64,000 nucleotides of DNA, taken from positions 62,001 through 126,000 of the forward strand of contig NZ_JBEQCS010000006.1 in the NCBI RefSeq assembly GCF_046054195.1. The letters run 5' to 3'. Under the pieces are notes generated by a model, which worked only from the letters and a program-made list of their open reading frames with translations, did no database searches and was not told the DNA's origin. This DNA is from Celerinatantimonas sp046054195 (GTDB taxonomy: Bacteria; Pseudomonadota; Gammaproteobacteria; Enterobacterales; Celerinatantimonadaceae). This document shows positions 50,143-59,669 of this stretch, in pieces (the first letter of the stretch is position 1; each line of letters opens with the position of its first letter). A program made the translations under genes and the position numbers.

Positions 50143-50671
50143 TGTCCATCCTCCATTCAGGGTCTAAACGACTTATCGACCTAGTCATGAAAAGCTTTAG
50201 CTTCATTGACTACATTTTAGTCAAAAAGTCATCCTCAACATATTTGACTCTCTTCAAATACTGTTGACAGTCCCTATAAAGCAAACAGCGAGCCAACTTC
50301 TAAAAACCCAGATATCACGGGCTTTAGCGATGATTTTTTGTAATAAAAGGCAATGAAATCGGCAAGCTTTTGCCGTAAAGCGGCAATTTATAGAAAAAAC
50401 AATTGCAGCAAAATTATCCATCTATTCGATAAATCGGAACTTTTTGCGTTTTTCTGTTGTCTTGGATAAAGTCTGTAAAACTTTATGTTGCTGAAAAAGA
50501 TGTGTATTAAATTATTTTGAAATTTTAAAGACCTTTACCTTGACCTATTGAGTAAAAAGGCATTAAGTGTCGCGGATGATAAAACTCACAGTGCAAAACT
50601 ATCTTACCCGCGCCAAAATAACTAAATAACACATAGAAATTACCAACTATTACTTTAAGCATGAGGATGCG
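50143..50671. other. Intergenic region between divergent genes
   Basis: AT-rich, 529 bp. It must contain the leftward promoter of the hypothetical gene and the rightward promoter of the MoxR/Bat operon. A TTGACC-N17-TTAAGT match lies around 50541-50569, only a weak candidate. No gene is recognised. Confidence 0.45.
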
Positions 50672-51628
50672 ATGGCTCATCAACAACTTAAGTCGTTACG
50701 CCACTATTTAAACCAACAGGTTTTAGGGCAGTCAGAATTCATCGAACAGCTATTAATCGCTCTGCTTTGTGGCGGTCACTTACTGGTTGAAAGCCCTCCA
50801 GGGCTTGCTAAGACTCGCGCAATTAAAGCGCTTTCACATATTATCGACGGCAATTTCCAACGGATCCAGTTTACGCCAGACCTTCTGCCCTCGGATATTA
50901 CTGGGACAGATATATTCCGCATGCAAACGAATGACTTTGCATTTCAACGCGGTCCGATTTTCCATAATTTATTACTCGCCGATGAAATCAACCGAGCCCC
51001 GGCTAAAGTACAGTCGGCTCTACTTGAAGCCATGGCTGAGAATCAAGTGACGGTTGGACAACGCACCTATAAATTACCCAAATTATTTATGGTGATGGCG
51101 ACCCAAAACCCGCTCGAGCAAGAAGGAACCTATCCGCTGCCCGAGGCACAATTAGACCGATTTTTGTTTAAAATCGAGCTAGATTACCCTGACAGTGAGC
51201 AGGAGTTAGCGATTTTAGAGCTCAATGATGCCGAAGCGCAGCATCGCAGTATCACGAAGCCGACTCCGCTAACTCAAGATCAGTTATTCGAGTTACGCGA
51301 TGCCGTCATGAGCGTTCATTTAGCGCCGGCACTTAAGCAATATATTGTCGATTTGGTAATAGCAACTCGGCATAGCGAACGCTACGATTCATCATTAGCA
51401 AACTGGATTGAATACGGTGCGAGTCCGCGTGCAACTATTTCGCTGGCCCGCGCAGCTAGGGCCTGTGCATTCTTGCAAGACCGAGACTTTGTAACTCCTG
51501 ATGACATTCAAAAACTGGCCAATTGCGTACTTCGCCATCGGGTATTATTAAGCTATCAGGCAATTGCTCAGGGCATTACTAGCGATATGGTCATCCAACG
51601 TTTATTAGAGCATGTGAGTGTTGCTTAA
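50672..51628 (+). CDS. MoxR-type AAA+ ATPase
   Basis: A 318-residue ATPase. Walker A is LVESPPGLAKTRAIKAL, Walker B is LLLADEINRAPAKVQ, then ATQNPLEQEGTYPLPEAQLDRF (sensor 1 region) and GASPRATISLARAARA (sensor 2 Arg). MoxR proteins act as chaperones for vWA-domain proteins encoded beside them. It heads an operon of six genes, as in many gammaproteobacteria. Confidence 0.93.
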   Translation: MAHQQLKSLRHYLNQQVLGQSEFIEQLLIALLCGGHLLVESPPGLAKTRAIKALSHIIDGNFQRIQFTPDLLPSDITGTDIFRMQTNDFAFQRGPIFHNLLLADEINRAPAKVQSALLEAMAENQVTVGQRTYKLPKLFMVMATQNPLEQEGTYPLPEAQLDRFLFKIELDYPDSEQELAILELNDAEAQHRSITKPTPLTQDQLFELRDAVMSVHLAPALKQYIVDLVIATRHSERYDSSLANWIEYGASPRATISLARAARACAFLQDRDFVTPDDIQKLANCVLRHRVLLSYQAIAQGITSDMVIQRLLEHVSVA

Positions 51629-52528
51629 ATGTATCAATTGCAACGCCCTTCCCCTATCGAACTCAGCCTCAACCAGTTACTGGATTGTCGGTTGATTCAT
51701 TTTAAGGCCATGCTCAAAAAAGAGCTGACACTTAGTCAGCAAGCGGGCCATATATTGAGTCGTTATCGTGGTAGCGGCATGGAATTTGACGAAGTTCGAC
51801 AATATCAGCCAGGTGATGATATCCGCCATATTGACTGGCGCGTAACCGCACGAACAGGAAAAGCGCACAGTAAAATATTTCGTGAAGAGCGCGACAGGCC
51901 AGTCGTTATCGCCATTGATCTCAACGCCAGTATGTTTTTTGGATCAGAGAATAAAGTGAAAGCGATGATGGCTTGTGAACTAGCCTCAATTATCGGCTGG
52001 AGCACAATTGATAAACATCAACGCACAGGTTTGCAACTATTAGGGCAACAACCGCAATACACGGATTTAGTTCATACCCGCTCGAACTGGTTAGTTTTGC
52101 TGCAACAAATTTGTCAACGCTATCAAAATCAGCTTAGCCACCTTGCAAGCATTGAGCTTAAAGTGCATGACCTTCAAGAATCGCTCATGCATCTGCCTAC
52201 AGGCGCATCCGTACATATCATTAGTGATTTCTATCATTACCAAGAAGCAGATCTGAGCTGCCTGCAACAAGGGATGAAACGCCATTTGCTAACTCTGTGG
52301 CAAATTACTGACCCATTGGAGTTTGAATTGCCTGAGAATCAATTTGAATCGCTCAGTGTTACCCAACACCAAAAGCGGGGCTTGTTACCACTGCAACAAA
52401 AAAGCTTTGTCCAAAAATACCGTCAACTAGCGGCGCAGCGACAAGATAACTTAAGCCAAATTTTCTCTAAATATCGACTGACCTCTCACCATCTTTCAAC
52501 AGCGAAGGAGTGGCATGAGTACTTCTAA
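51629..52528 (+). CDS. DUF58 domain protein of MoxR/Bat operon
   Basis: A 299-residue protein. The DUF58 signature is clear: RYRGSGMEFDEVRQYQPGDDIRHIDWRVTARTG, then FREERDRPVVIAIDLNASM, a degenerate vWA metal site. It starts in the base after the MoxR stop. DUF58 proteins usually cooperate with MoxR in envelope stress or protein complex assembly. Confidence 0.9.
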   Translation: MYQLQRPSPIELSLNQLLDCRLIHFKAMLKKELTLSQQAGHILSRYRGSGMEFDEVRQYQPGDDIRHIDWRVTARTGKAHSKIFREERDRPVVIAIDLNASMFFGSENKVKAMMACELASIIGWSTIDKHQRTGLQLLGQQPQYTDLVHTRSNWLVLLQQICQRYQNQLSHLASIELKVHDLQESLMHLPTGASVHIISDFYHYQEADLSCLQQGMKRHLLTLWQITDPLEFELPENQFESLSVTQHQKRGLLPLQQKSFVQKYRQLAAQRQDNLSQIFSKYRLTSHHLSTAKEWHEYF

Positions 52529-52988
52529 TGCGTTAAAAGGCTTAAAAGATATTATCGTACCATCGACGCTTGAAACAGGCTCACTCGCACCGGGTTGGTG
52601 GATTGTTATCAGTGCGATAGTTATTATTCTGGCCATTATTGGATATGTGCTCTGGCGATACTGGTATGCAGGTAGACATAAAAGAATGGCACTCGATCAA
52701 ATCAAGAAATTAAAGAGCCAACCAATCCAGTTAGATCAATTGAATCAACTACTAAAACGTACCGCTTTAGTTTATTACCCACGAGAAACAGTGGCGTCCT
52801 TAAGTGGTAAAACCTGGTTTGAATTTTTAAATGCACAAACAGGTAAAAATTATTTCGATGATATGCTCATTAACGACTTTATTCATGATTTATATCGCGG
52901 CCCCCGCCCAGCATCAGAGCAACAGATAACAGCTGTTTGCCAGTGGCTAAAACATGCCCGAATCCATCGTTGGAGGCATTATGGGTAA
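52515..52988 (+). CDS. DUF4381-type membrane protein of Bat operon
   Basis: A 157-residue protein with a single membrane helix (WWIVISAIVIILAIIGYVLWRYW). The conserved region ALVYYPRETVASLSGKTWFEFLNAQTG is typical of DUF4381 proteins encoded between DUF58 and BatA genes. It overlaps the DUF58 stop by 14 nt and the next gene by 8 nt. Confidence 0.85.
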   Translation: MSTSNALKGLKDIIVPSTLETGSLAPGWWIVISAIVIILAIIGYVLWRYWYAGRHKRMALDQIKKLKSQPIQLDQLNQLLKRTALVYYPRETVASLSGKTWFEFLNAQTGKNYFDDMLINDFIHDLYRGPRPASEQQITAVCQWLKHARIHRWRHYG

Positions 52989-53967
52989 CATCACATTTGC
53001 TTGGTGGCCGCTGCTTTTTTTAGCACCTTTACCATTTATTATCCTTTGGCTATTTCGAGAAGCCCCGAAGCAGACTCAATCAATTTATAATTACAGCCTG
53101 CCATATATGATTACTGAGCGAGAAACCCCATCAAGGCCTGCGCTGTGGTGGTTAAAATGGCTCGTTTGGCTGTTATTACTATTAGCGCTTGCTCGCCCTC
53201 AATGGTTAGGTGATGCAACTGTTCCTATTACCCATCAAGGGCGCAATATGATGATTGCGGTTGACCTATCTGGCAGTATGCAAATTCCCGATATGCGTTG
53301 GAATGGCGAGCAAGTCTCAAGACTTGTTGCACTAAGGCATCTATTGGGGCAATTTGTCACACAGCGCAAAGGTGACCAACTCGGGCTCATTTTATTTGCA
53401 GACCATGCCTATTTACAGGCACCGCTTACCTTTGACACAACGACAGTCCATCACTATGTGACGCAAATGCAACAAGGGTTGGTTGGTAACCAGACTGCTA
53501 TCGGTGAAGCCATCGGTTTAGGAGTCAAAGAGCTACTCAAAGTGCCAGCCAAACAACGTGTACTCATTTTACTGACAGATGGCCAAAACAACGCTGGTGT
53601 TGTTGATCCACTACAAGCGGCAAAAGTTGCCAAAGATAATCATGTCACTATCTATACGATAGGAATTGGCGCTAGACATTTCTCTGTACCGACTTTATTT
53701 GGAATGCAGTCGCTTAATCCATCTCAAGATTTAGATGAAAAACTCTTAAAGCAGATAGCCAGTATGACCAACGGCCAATATTTTCGAGCAGCAAGCAGTG
53801 AACAAATGGCTCAAATATATAAAAGACTAGATAAGTTAGAACCCATTAAAGGCGCAAAACAATATTATCGACCTAAACAGGAACTCTATTTCTGGCCGCT
53901 ACTGATTGCCACGCTGTTGATATTAATCTCCCCATTTGCACAGATGACACTAAAAGGGAGACATTAA
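52981..53967 (+). CDS. BatA-like vWA membrane protein
   Basis: The ATG at 52981 with GGAGG 5 nt upstream gives 328 residues. Two N-terminal membrane helices, a vWA domain with complete metal site (AVDLSGSM; a later LILFADHAYLQAPLT and LILLTDGQNNAG), and a C-terminal membrane segment (FWPLLIATLLILISPFA). BatA/BatB form inner-membrane complexes linked to aerotolerance and envelope stress in other bacteria. Confidence 0.88.
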   Translation: MGNITFAWWPLLFLAPLPFIILWLFREAPKQTQSIYNYSLPYMITERETPSRPALWWLKWLVWLLLLLALARPQWLGDATVPITHQGRNMMIAVDLSGSMQIPDMRWNGEQVSRLVALRHLLGQFVTQRKGDQLGLILFADHAYLQAPLTFDTTTVHHYVTQMQQGLVGNQTAIGEAIGLGVKELLKVPAKQRVLILLTDGQNNAGVVDPLQAAKVAKDNHVTIYTIGIGARHFSVPTLFGMQSLNPSQDLDEKLLKQIASMTNGQYFRAASSEQMAQIYKRLDKLEPIKGAKQYYRPKQELYFWPLLIATLLILISPFAQMTLKGRH

Positions 53968-55811
53968 TGCCGATTCACTTTGCTCGAATTGAATGGTTAT
54001 GGCTCATTCCCATCGTACTCATCTGGTTATATTGGCACTATCGCCGACGCGCCGAACAAGGATGGTCGAATATTTTACCCCAAGCGATTTCGCAATATTT
54101 ATTAGCAACTAAATCAGGTAAAACGAACCGTCACTGGCCTTGGTTACTAGGACTGTGGTTGATAGTTAGTTGTATTGCTCTATCAGGACCCAGCATACAA
54201 AAGAAAAATCTGACAGCGGTCAGCGGTGGCAATGCGCGCGTATTAGTCTTAGATATGTCTAATTCCATGTTGGCAACGGACGCCAAACCTGACAGGCTTC
54301 ACATCGCCCGTTATAAAGCTCTGGATTTAGTGAAACAATGGCACGGCGGAGAAACAGGATTAGTCGCCTTTGCGGGAGATGGATTTATTATCAGTCCAAT
54401 TAGCAGCGACAGCGCAACGTTAGCGAATTTAATTCCCCATCTCAAACCATCGATTATGCCGGTACAAGGCTCAAACATGAAGGCAGGTGTTGGCAAAGCG
54501 ATTCAGTTATTAAAACAAAGCGGATACCAAAGCGGTGATATTGTTGTGATTGGCGATAGCACTCAGTCGTTAAACGAGCAAAGCATAATGAGTGAGTTAA
54601 AAACCCAGCATTATCGCCTTTCATTTTTAGCTGTTGGCTCACCTAAAGGCTCACCTATTACGCAACCCAATGGCCAACTATTAAAAAATCGCCAAGGTGA
54701 TGTTGTGATATCCAAAGTTCAGCTAAAAAATGTCACCCCTGTTTGCCAATCAACAGGCGGCTTATGTTTGTGGGTCCGAGCAGATAATCAGGATGTAGAA
54801 CGACTCACAGCGCTCAGCAATCTAGATTACAGTAATAAAGGCAAACAAACCCAATCCAAACAGTTGCAATGGGCTGATGTTGGTTATTGGCTCATTTTTC
54901 CGCTGTTAGTTTTGTGGTTGTTCCGTTTTAGGCAGAGTTCTCTTATTGCATTGGTTTTATTACTAAATATCCCTAGCCCACATGCCCAAGCAGAAGATCT
55001 ATTTAAAAATCAGGCACAACAAGCTAACGAAGCATTTAAAGATAAACATTACCAACAAGCCGCGACGTTATTTAAAGACCCTAACTGGCAAGCGAGCGCT
55101 TGGTATAAAGCAGGACAATATCAAAAAGCCCTTGATGAGTTTAAAAAAGATAACTCAGCTTCTGGTTTATATAATCAAGGCAATGCATATGCTCAGTTGG
55201 GACACTATAAAAAAGCGCTTGCAGCTTATAAAGATGCCTTGGCTAAAAATCCGAAATTACAGCAAGCCCGTGATAACCAGCAGTTAGTACAACAATTACT
55301 TCAACAGCAACAGCAACAGCAACAGCAACAAAATAATAAATCGAGTCAGCAGTCAAACAAGTCAGATGCTCACAACGATAAAAAAAGTGGTAAAGATTCG
55401 AAAAGTGATGCATCTAACCAGAATCAGCAAAAACAAGGTGCCGAGAAAAATTCCAAACAGCAAGACGCTGAGCATAAATCATCACGCTCAAAAGAGCCTG
55501 ATCAGAGGGATTCGCATAACCAGGCCAATTCATCCTCAGCGAATGACCAAAACCAGCAACAAAGGGAAAAAGAGCAACCAACAATGGCTTCTGGGAAAAA
55601 AAGCGATAGTAAGCCTGACTCGGAAAAACCAATGGCTTATCAACAAAGTGGTTCGGCGGAAAAACAACAAAAACAGGATCTTGACCAAAAACAACTTAAA
55701 CAATGGCTCAATCAAATTCCTAATGATCCAAGCCTTTTGCTAAAAAATCAGATGCAGATGGAGTACCAACGCCAGAGAGGTCAACATCAAGCTACGGAGG
55801 AAAACTGGTGA
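53967..55811 (+). CDS. BatB/BatC-like fusion: vWA plus TPR and Gln-rich tail
   Basis: A 614-residue protein. N-terminal membrane helices and a vWA domain with VLDMSNSM and GLVAFAGDGFIISPIS, then a membrane helix around 310-330. A periplasmic TPR region follows (WQASAWYKAGQYQKALDEFKK, SGLYNQGNAYAQLGHYKKAL), and a long Gln/Lys/Ser-rich disordered tail with a run of about a dozen Gln near 448. Combines the BatB and BatC functions seen separately elsewhere. Shares its first base with the BatA stop. Confidence 0.88.
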   Translation: MPIHFARIEWLWLIPIVLIWLYWHYRRRAEQGWSNILPQAISQYLLATKSGKTNRHWPWLLGLWLIVSCIALSGPSIQKKNLTAVSGGNARVLVLDMSNSMLATDAKPDRLHIARYKALDLVKQWHGGETGLVAFAGDGFIISPISSDSATLANLIPHLKPSIMPVQGSNMKAGVGKAIQLLKQSGYQSGDIVVIGDSTQSLNEQSIMSELKTQHYRLSFLAVGSPKGSPITQPNGQLLKNRQGDVVISKVQLKNVTPVCQSTGGLCLWVRADNQDVERLTALSNLDYSNKGKQTQSKQLQWADVGYWLIFPLLVLWLFRFRQSSLIALVLLLNIPSPHAQAEDLFKNQAQQANEAFKDKHYQQAATLFKDPNWQASAWYKAGQYQKALDEFKKDNSASGLYNQGNAYAQLGHYKKALAAYKDALAKNPKLQQARDNQQLVQQLLQQQQQQQQQQNNKSSQQSNKSDAHNDKKSGKDSKSDASNQNQQKQGAEKNSKQQDAEHKSSRSKEPDQRDSHNQANSSSANDQNQQQREKEQPTMASGKKSDSKPDSEKPMAYQQSGSAEKQQKQDLDQKQLKQWLNQIPNDPSLLLKNQMQMEYQRQRGQHQATEENW

Positions 55812-57448
55812 TTCGCTATATTGTCTTTGCATTTATTTTTTTTACAGCAACTGCTCAAGCGGCCAACCAAGATGTGAGCGCCACCGTGAGTCAAAATCCG
55901 GTTTATGTCGGAAAAGCATTTACGTTAACTCTAACAGCAAATGCCTCTCTGTCCTCTTCTGAGTTTGACCGTTCAAAATTGTTACATCATGGTTTTATCG
56001 TAGGTTCAACCTCAACGAGTAGACAAATTGATAGCATAAATGGAAAAATAACCCGGCAAACTCAATGGGTGACAACATTGTTGGCCAGAAAAGCCGGCGA
56101 TTATACGATTCCAGCACTATCGATAGCTGGGAATCTAACCCAACCTATACACATCAAAGCCGTCGCCTACCATGGTCAAAATGCAACCCAACAACAGGTT
56201 TTGGTTCAAACCAAATTACTCGCCCAATCAGCTTGGGTAGGTCAATCACTGCTCTATGAGGCAAAAGTATTGGTTGCAACCAGCCTCTCAAATGCAGATT
56301 TTGCCTCACCCACTGCCGATAACGCCACTATCAAACAAATTGGCAAAGACCAACAGCAAACAGAAATCATCAACGGCAAACGCTATCGTACTCTTACTCG
56401 CCGCTGGCTTATCACTCCTGAAAAAGTTGGCGAGCTAACGATTAAAGGCCCAGAGTTAACTGGCAGTGCTGGTGTTATCGATCCCTCTTTTGGCATGTCT
56501 CAAGAACCTGTTGATGTGACAGGAGCAAGCCAAAGAATAGATGTTCAAGCCATTCCAAATGGATTTACCCAACCGTGGTTAAGTGCCCAAAAAGTAACGA
56601 TTGATGACCAACTATCACCGAAGAATACAGCCCCCAAAGTTGGTCAAGCGATTACGCGAACCATCACTATCACGGCCCAAAATGCAGACTTAAGCCAATT
56701 ACCGCAGATAAAATTTGATTATCCAGCGGGTCTTAGAGTGTATCCAGAAAAACCAGTTGATCACCTATTTATCAAAGATAATCATTTTTACGCTCAGCGG
56801 CGTTATTCGATAGCAATTATTCCAACTCATTCAGGAACATACAATATTAAAGGAAGCTCATTAACTTGGTGGAATATTGATGATGCTTCAGTGCAATATA
56901 GTAAAATCAAACCTATCACGTTGGATGTTGCAAACTCATCAGGAACCGCGCCATCGCCGGCTAAAAACGAGCCTCCACACCAAACAGACAAGAAAATTTC
57001 TACAAATAAGACTAAAAGCCCATCACCAAGCAACATTCATAGCTCGAACCTATGGCTTTGGATATGGATTGCAACTTGTCTGATTTGGGCAGGCCGCGAG
57101 CTATGGGGGCGTTATTTTAAAAAATCATCACCACCGAAGTTAACGCCGCAATCAGAACACGAAGCCCCCGAACAAAGTGATTCATGGCAAAAGTTTGCCA
57201 CAGCAGCAAAAGCGTGCCAAAGCAAACAAGCAGAGCATGCACTTCGTCAGTGGTTAGTTCATCAAGACAGCGGTATGCAAGAGCGGCTTAAGCCACTCTT
57301 GGCCGAGCTCGCCGCAATGGCTTGGCATCCTGATAACAGTGAAGAGCCTTGGGATGGCGTTAGTTATTTAGAACGGGTAAATAAGGCTAAACGTCAAAGT
57401 ACATCAGCAAAACGCACAAAAACACAGTTGCCGCCGCTAAACCCCTAA
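55808..57448 (+). CDS. BatD-like protein
   Basis: A 546-residue protein starting with GTG, preceded by GGAGG, with a signal peptide (IVFAFIFFTATAQAAN). BatD-type beta domains follow (VSATVSQNPVYVGKAFTLTL, TIPALSIAGNLTQPI, QPWLSAQKVTIDDQLSP), then a membrane helix (SNLWLWIWIATCLIWAGREL) and a cytoplasmic C-terminal domain. It overlaps the BatB/C stop by 4 nt and ends the operon. Confidence 0.88.
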   Translation: MIRYIVFAFIFFTATAQAANQDVSATVSQNPVYVGKAFTLTLTANASLSSSEFDRSKLLHHGFIVGSTSTSRQIDSINGKITRQTQWVTTLLARKAGDYTIPALSIAGNLTQPIHIKAVAYHGQNATQQQVLVQTKLLAQSAWVGQSLLYEAKVLVATSLSNADFASPTADNATIKQIGKDQQQTEIINGKRYRTLTRRWLITPEKVGELTIKGPELTGSAGVIDPSFGMSQEPVDVTGASQRIDVQAIPNGFTQPWLSAQKVTIDDQLSPKNTAPKVGQAITRTITITAQNADLSQLPQIKFDYPAGLRVYPEKPVDHLFIKDNHFYAQRRYSIAIIPTHSGTYNIKGSSLTWWNIDDASVQYSKIKPITLDVANSSGTAPSPAKNEPPHQTDKKISTNKTKSPSPSNIHSSNLWLWIWIATCLIWAGRELWGRYFKKSSPPKLTPQSEHEAPEQSDSWQKFATAAKACQSKQAEHALRQWLVHQDSGMQERLKPLLAELAAMAWHPDNSEEPWDGVSYLERVNKAKRQSTSAKRTKTQLPPLNP

Positions 57449-57459
57449 AATGAAAAGCC

Positions 57460-57484
57460 ACCTTTTCATAAAGGTGGCTCTATT
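57460..57484 (+). terminator. Rho-independent hairpin after BatD
   Basis: AGCCACCTT and AAGGTGGCT around TTCATA, 11 bp after the stop of batD. Only a short T run follows. Confidence 0.7.
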
Positions 57485-57507
57485 TAGAACAGCTCAAACC
57501 CAACAAA

Positions 57508-57532
57508 AAAGCCGCTCATCAATAGCGGCTTC
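57508..57532 (-). terminator. Rho-independent hairpin before/after yfcZ
   Basis: AAGCCGCT and AGCGGCTT around CATCAAT, with an A run before it, so on the minus strand a T run follows the stem. It terminates the leftward yfcZ-like gene, 30 bp downstream. Confidence 0.75.
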
Positions 57533-57561
57533 TTATATACAAACTAATTGTCTAAATTTAA

Positions 57562-57843
57562 TTAACGAAGAGACAATTGGAAAATCAAATTTTCAGCCTG
57601 ACAACCAAAAATAACTTCACCATTCAGATGGAACTGGTCGTCTTTAGGGGCAATCTCAACATTAATCTGAGCGGGTTCATTTTCGGCTTTACGAACTTTA
57701 GCTGTCAACAACTGTAGAGCCTGCTCAGCTGCATCACGGCTTTCAAAAGTCTGATCAATTGGTGTACTGCATTCTGAACCATCGATGACGCTGCCGATTT
57801 CAACACAGCTACAAGCTAAACATTCATCTGCTTGAGATTTCAT
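57562..57843 (-). CDS. yfcZ: YfcZ/YiiS family protein
   Basis: From the ATG at 57843 the product has 93 residues. The pattern CLACSCVEIGSVIDGSECS, RDAAEQALQLLTAKVRKAEN and the end FGCQAENLIFQLSLR matches YfcZ. Function is unknown; the Cys cluster is conserved in the family. A monocistronic gene. Confidence 0.88.
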   Translation of the reverse strand: MKSQADECLACSCVEIGSVIDGSECSTPIDQTFESRDAAEQALQLLTAKVRKAENEPAQINVEIAPKDDQFHLNGEVIFGCQAENLIFQLSLR

Positions 57844-57971
57844 AAAACCACCTCTCTTGTTTGCAATAATCAATCCGATTACAACTATACGCTCTGCTAC
57901 ATTAAATGCATCAAAACAATCGAGGACGCTCTATTAATTTTTGATCTAAATCAATCTTAATCATACGTAAA

Positions 57972-58940
57972 TTAACTTCTGGCACGAAATATTTCTAACA
58001 CTTCAGCCTGTTTACGCACCGCCTGGCGCCCTGCTTCAATGGCTTCTTGGGCTCGAAAGAATTCCATTAAACCAATATCGGCCACTTTGGGTGCAATTAA
58101 AACTTCAGGAGGATCACCCGCCATACGCGAGCGCTTTAATTTATCTTCAAGAATATCAAGCGCTCCAGACATCACTGCCATCATATTAGGTTGAGTCGGA
58201 TCTTTTGGTTTTCTATGGCGCCCAATCTTATCAACAACCGATTGAAAATATCCTTGTCCAACTCCCATCGCCCGTGCAAACAACGATTCTTGGCGCTCAA
58301 GGACCTCTGTCGGAACTCGGCGATCTTCTAATAAAATAGGAGAATTTGCGATTGCATTCTCACCGATTCGATTGGCCTGTAAATCGACGGCAATCACATG
58401 GCTGGCTCCCATCGCTCGGCATAATGATACTGGAACAGGGTTTGATACGGCGCCATCAATGAGCCAGCGCCCATGCCAACGAATGGGCGAAAAAAGTCCT
58501 GGCATCGCGCATGAAGCTCTCACCGCTCGGCGCATGTTGCCGCGTTTTAACCATACCTCTCTACCGGTATATAATTCAGTTGCAACAGCAGCAAACGGTA
58601 AGCGCGAAGCTTCAACGCGCCGAGAGCCTAACAAAGCTTCGGTTAAAGCAAATACCTTCTTGCCTAAGAGCAACCCACCTTGATTAATTCCAAGATCGAG
58701 CAATTTCACGACTTGCCAATTGGTTAATGTCTGAACCCATTGCTCAAGTTCATCCAACCGATCATTTGCAAATGCCGCCCCCACATACGCCCCAATAGAG
58801 CATCCAGCGATATAATGAGGTTGAATACCAAGTTTCGATAGTTCATCAAGCACGCCTATATGGGCCCACCCTTTAGCGGCTCCACTACCTAAAGCAATTC
58901 CTAAACGCGGATAAGCAGACGAATATTGCCAATTCATCAA
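57972..58940 (-). CDS. rssA: Patatin-like phospholipase, RssA type
   Basis: A 322-residue protein. The oxyanion motif is GSGAAKGWAHIGVL, the nucleophile elbow is AGCSIGAYVGAAFA (Ser) and the catalytic Asp is in LIDGAVSNPVPV. Typical of bacterial RssA, an inner-membrane-associated serine hydrolase of unclear substrate. An upstream ATG is one codon before the preferred MNWQYSSAYPRLGIALG. Single gene. Confidence 0.88.
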   Translation of the reverse strand: MMNWQYSSAYPRLGIALGSGAAKGWAHIGVLDELSKLGIQPHYIAGCSIGAYVGAAFANDRLDELEQWVQTLTNWQVVKLLDLGINQGGLLLGKKVFALTEALLGSRRVEASRLPFAAVATELYTGREVWLKRGNMRRAVRASCAMPGLFSPIRWHGRWLIDGAVSNPVPVSLCRAMGASHVIAVDLQANRIGENAIANSPILLEDRRVPTEVLERQESLFARAMGVGQGYFQSVVDKIGRHRKPKDPTQPNMMAVMSGALDILEDKLKRSRMAGDPPEVLIAPKVADIGLMEFFRAQEAIEAGRQAVRKQAEVLEIFRARS

Positions 58941-59026
58941 ATTTACTCTTTTAAGAAGTTGATGACTTTGACAACAAGATTATCAGAAAATAAATGAAGT
59001 GAAATAGTACAGTTGAGTTAGAATTA

Positions 59027-59623
59027 CTATTTTACAGGCAGATCATCAGGTGGGAACGCCTGTCCTTGTAAAAAATGTTTGCGACATAACGAGATATAAC
59101 GCTCATTCCCGCCGATTTCGACCTGTTGACCATCTCGCAAAATATTGCCATTTTCATCAACGCGCGCATTAAAATGGGCTTTATTACCACACCAGCAGAT
59201 AGTTTTGAGTTCTTCAAATTTATCAGCCAGGCATAACAAATAATAAGCTCCTTCAAATAACTCACATTTAAAGTCGGTCTTAAGACCATAGGCCATCACG
59301 GGAATATTTAGCTCATCCACAATATGAGCCAATTGATAAACCTGCTCTTTTGTCAAAAACTGCGCTTCATCGACAATGACGACATCCAGTTTTTCAGGCC
59401 AATTGAGCACTAAATCATATAGATCTTCTTCAGCATTAAATGAGTATGCGGCTAAAGATAGACCTATTCGCGCTGAAATAACCCCTTTTCCAGCTCTGTC
59501 GTCAATCGCTGGCGTCATTGCCAAAGGAGTCATGCCACGTTCTATATAATTAAAATGAGCTTGAATGAGCTGCGTTGATTTGCCCGAATTCATTGCTGCA
59601 TATTTATAATGTAACGAGGCCAT
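59027..59623 (-). CDS. tdk: Thymidine kinase (type II)
   Basis: A 198-residue protein. The P-loop is AAMNSGKSTQLIQ, then VVIVDEAQFLTKEQ (Walker B) and the lasso with GGNERYISLCRKHF. The structural zinc ligands are CWCGNKAHFNAR and the later Cys/His. It phosphorylates thymidine in the salvage pathway. Confidence 0.96.
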   Translation of the reverse strand: MASLHYKYAAMNSGKSTQLIQAHFNYIERGMTPLAMTPAIDDRAGKGVISARIGLSLAAYSFNAEEDLYDLVLNWPEKLDVVIVDEAQFLTKEQVYQLAHIVDELNIPVMAYGLKTDFKCELFEGAYYLLCLADKFEELKTICWCGNKAHFNARVDENGNILRDGQQVEIGGNERYISLCRKHFLQGQAFPPDDLPVK

Positions 59624-59669
59624 GACAATCCTTTAATATTAAATAAGCTAATCTGTTAACTGAGTAAAT

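Noticed and set aside
54982..55743. Additional plus-strand frames inside the BatB/C gene
   Set aside because: They are out-of-frame readings of the Lys/Gln-rich tail.
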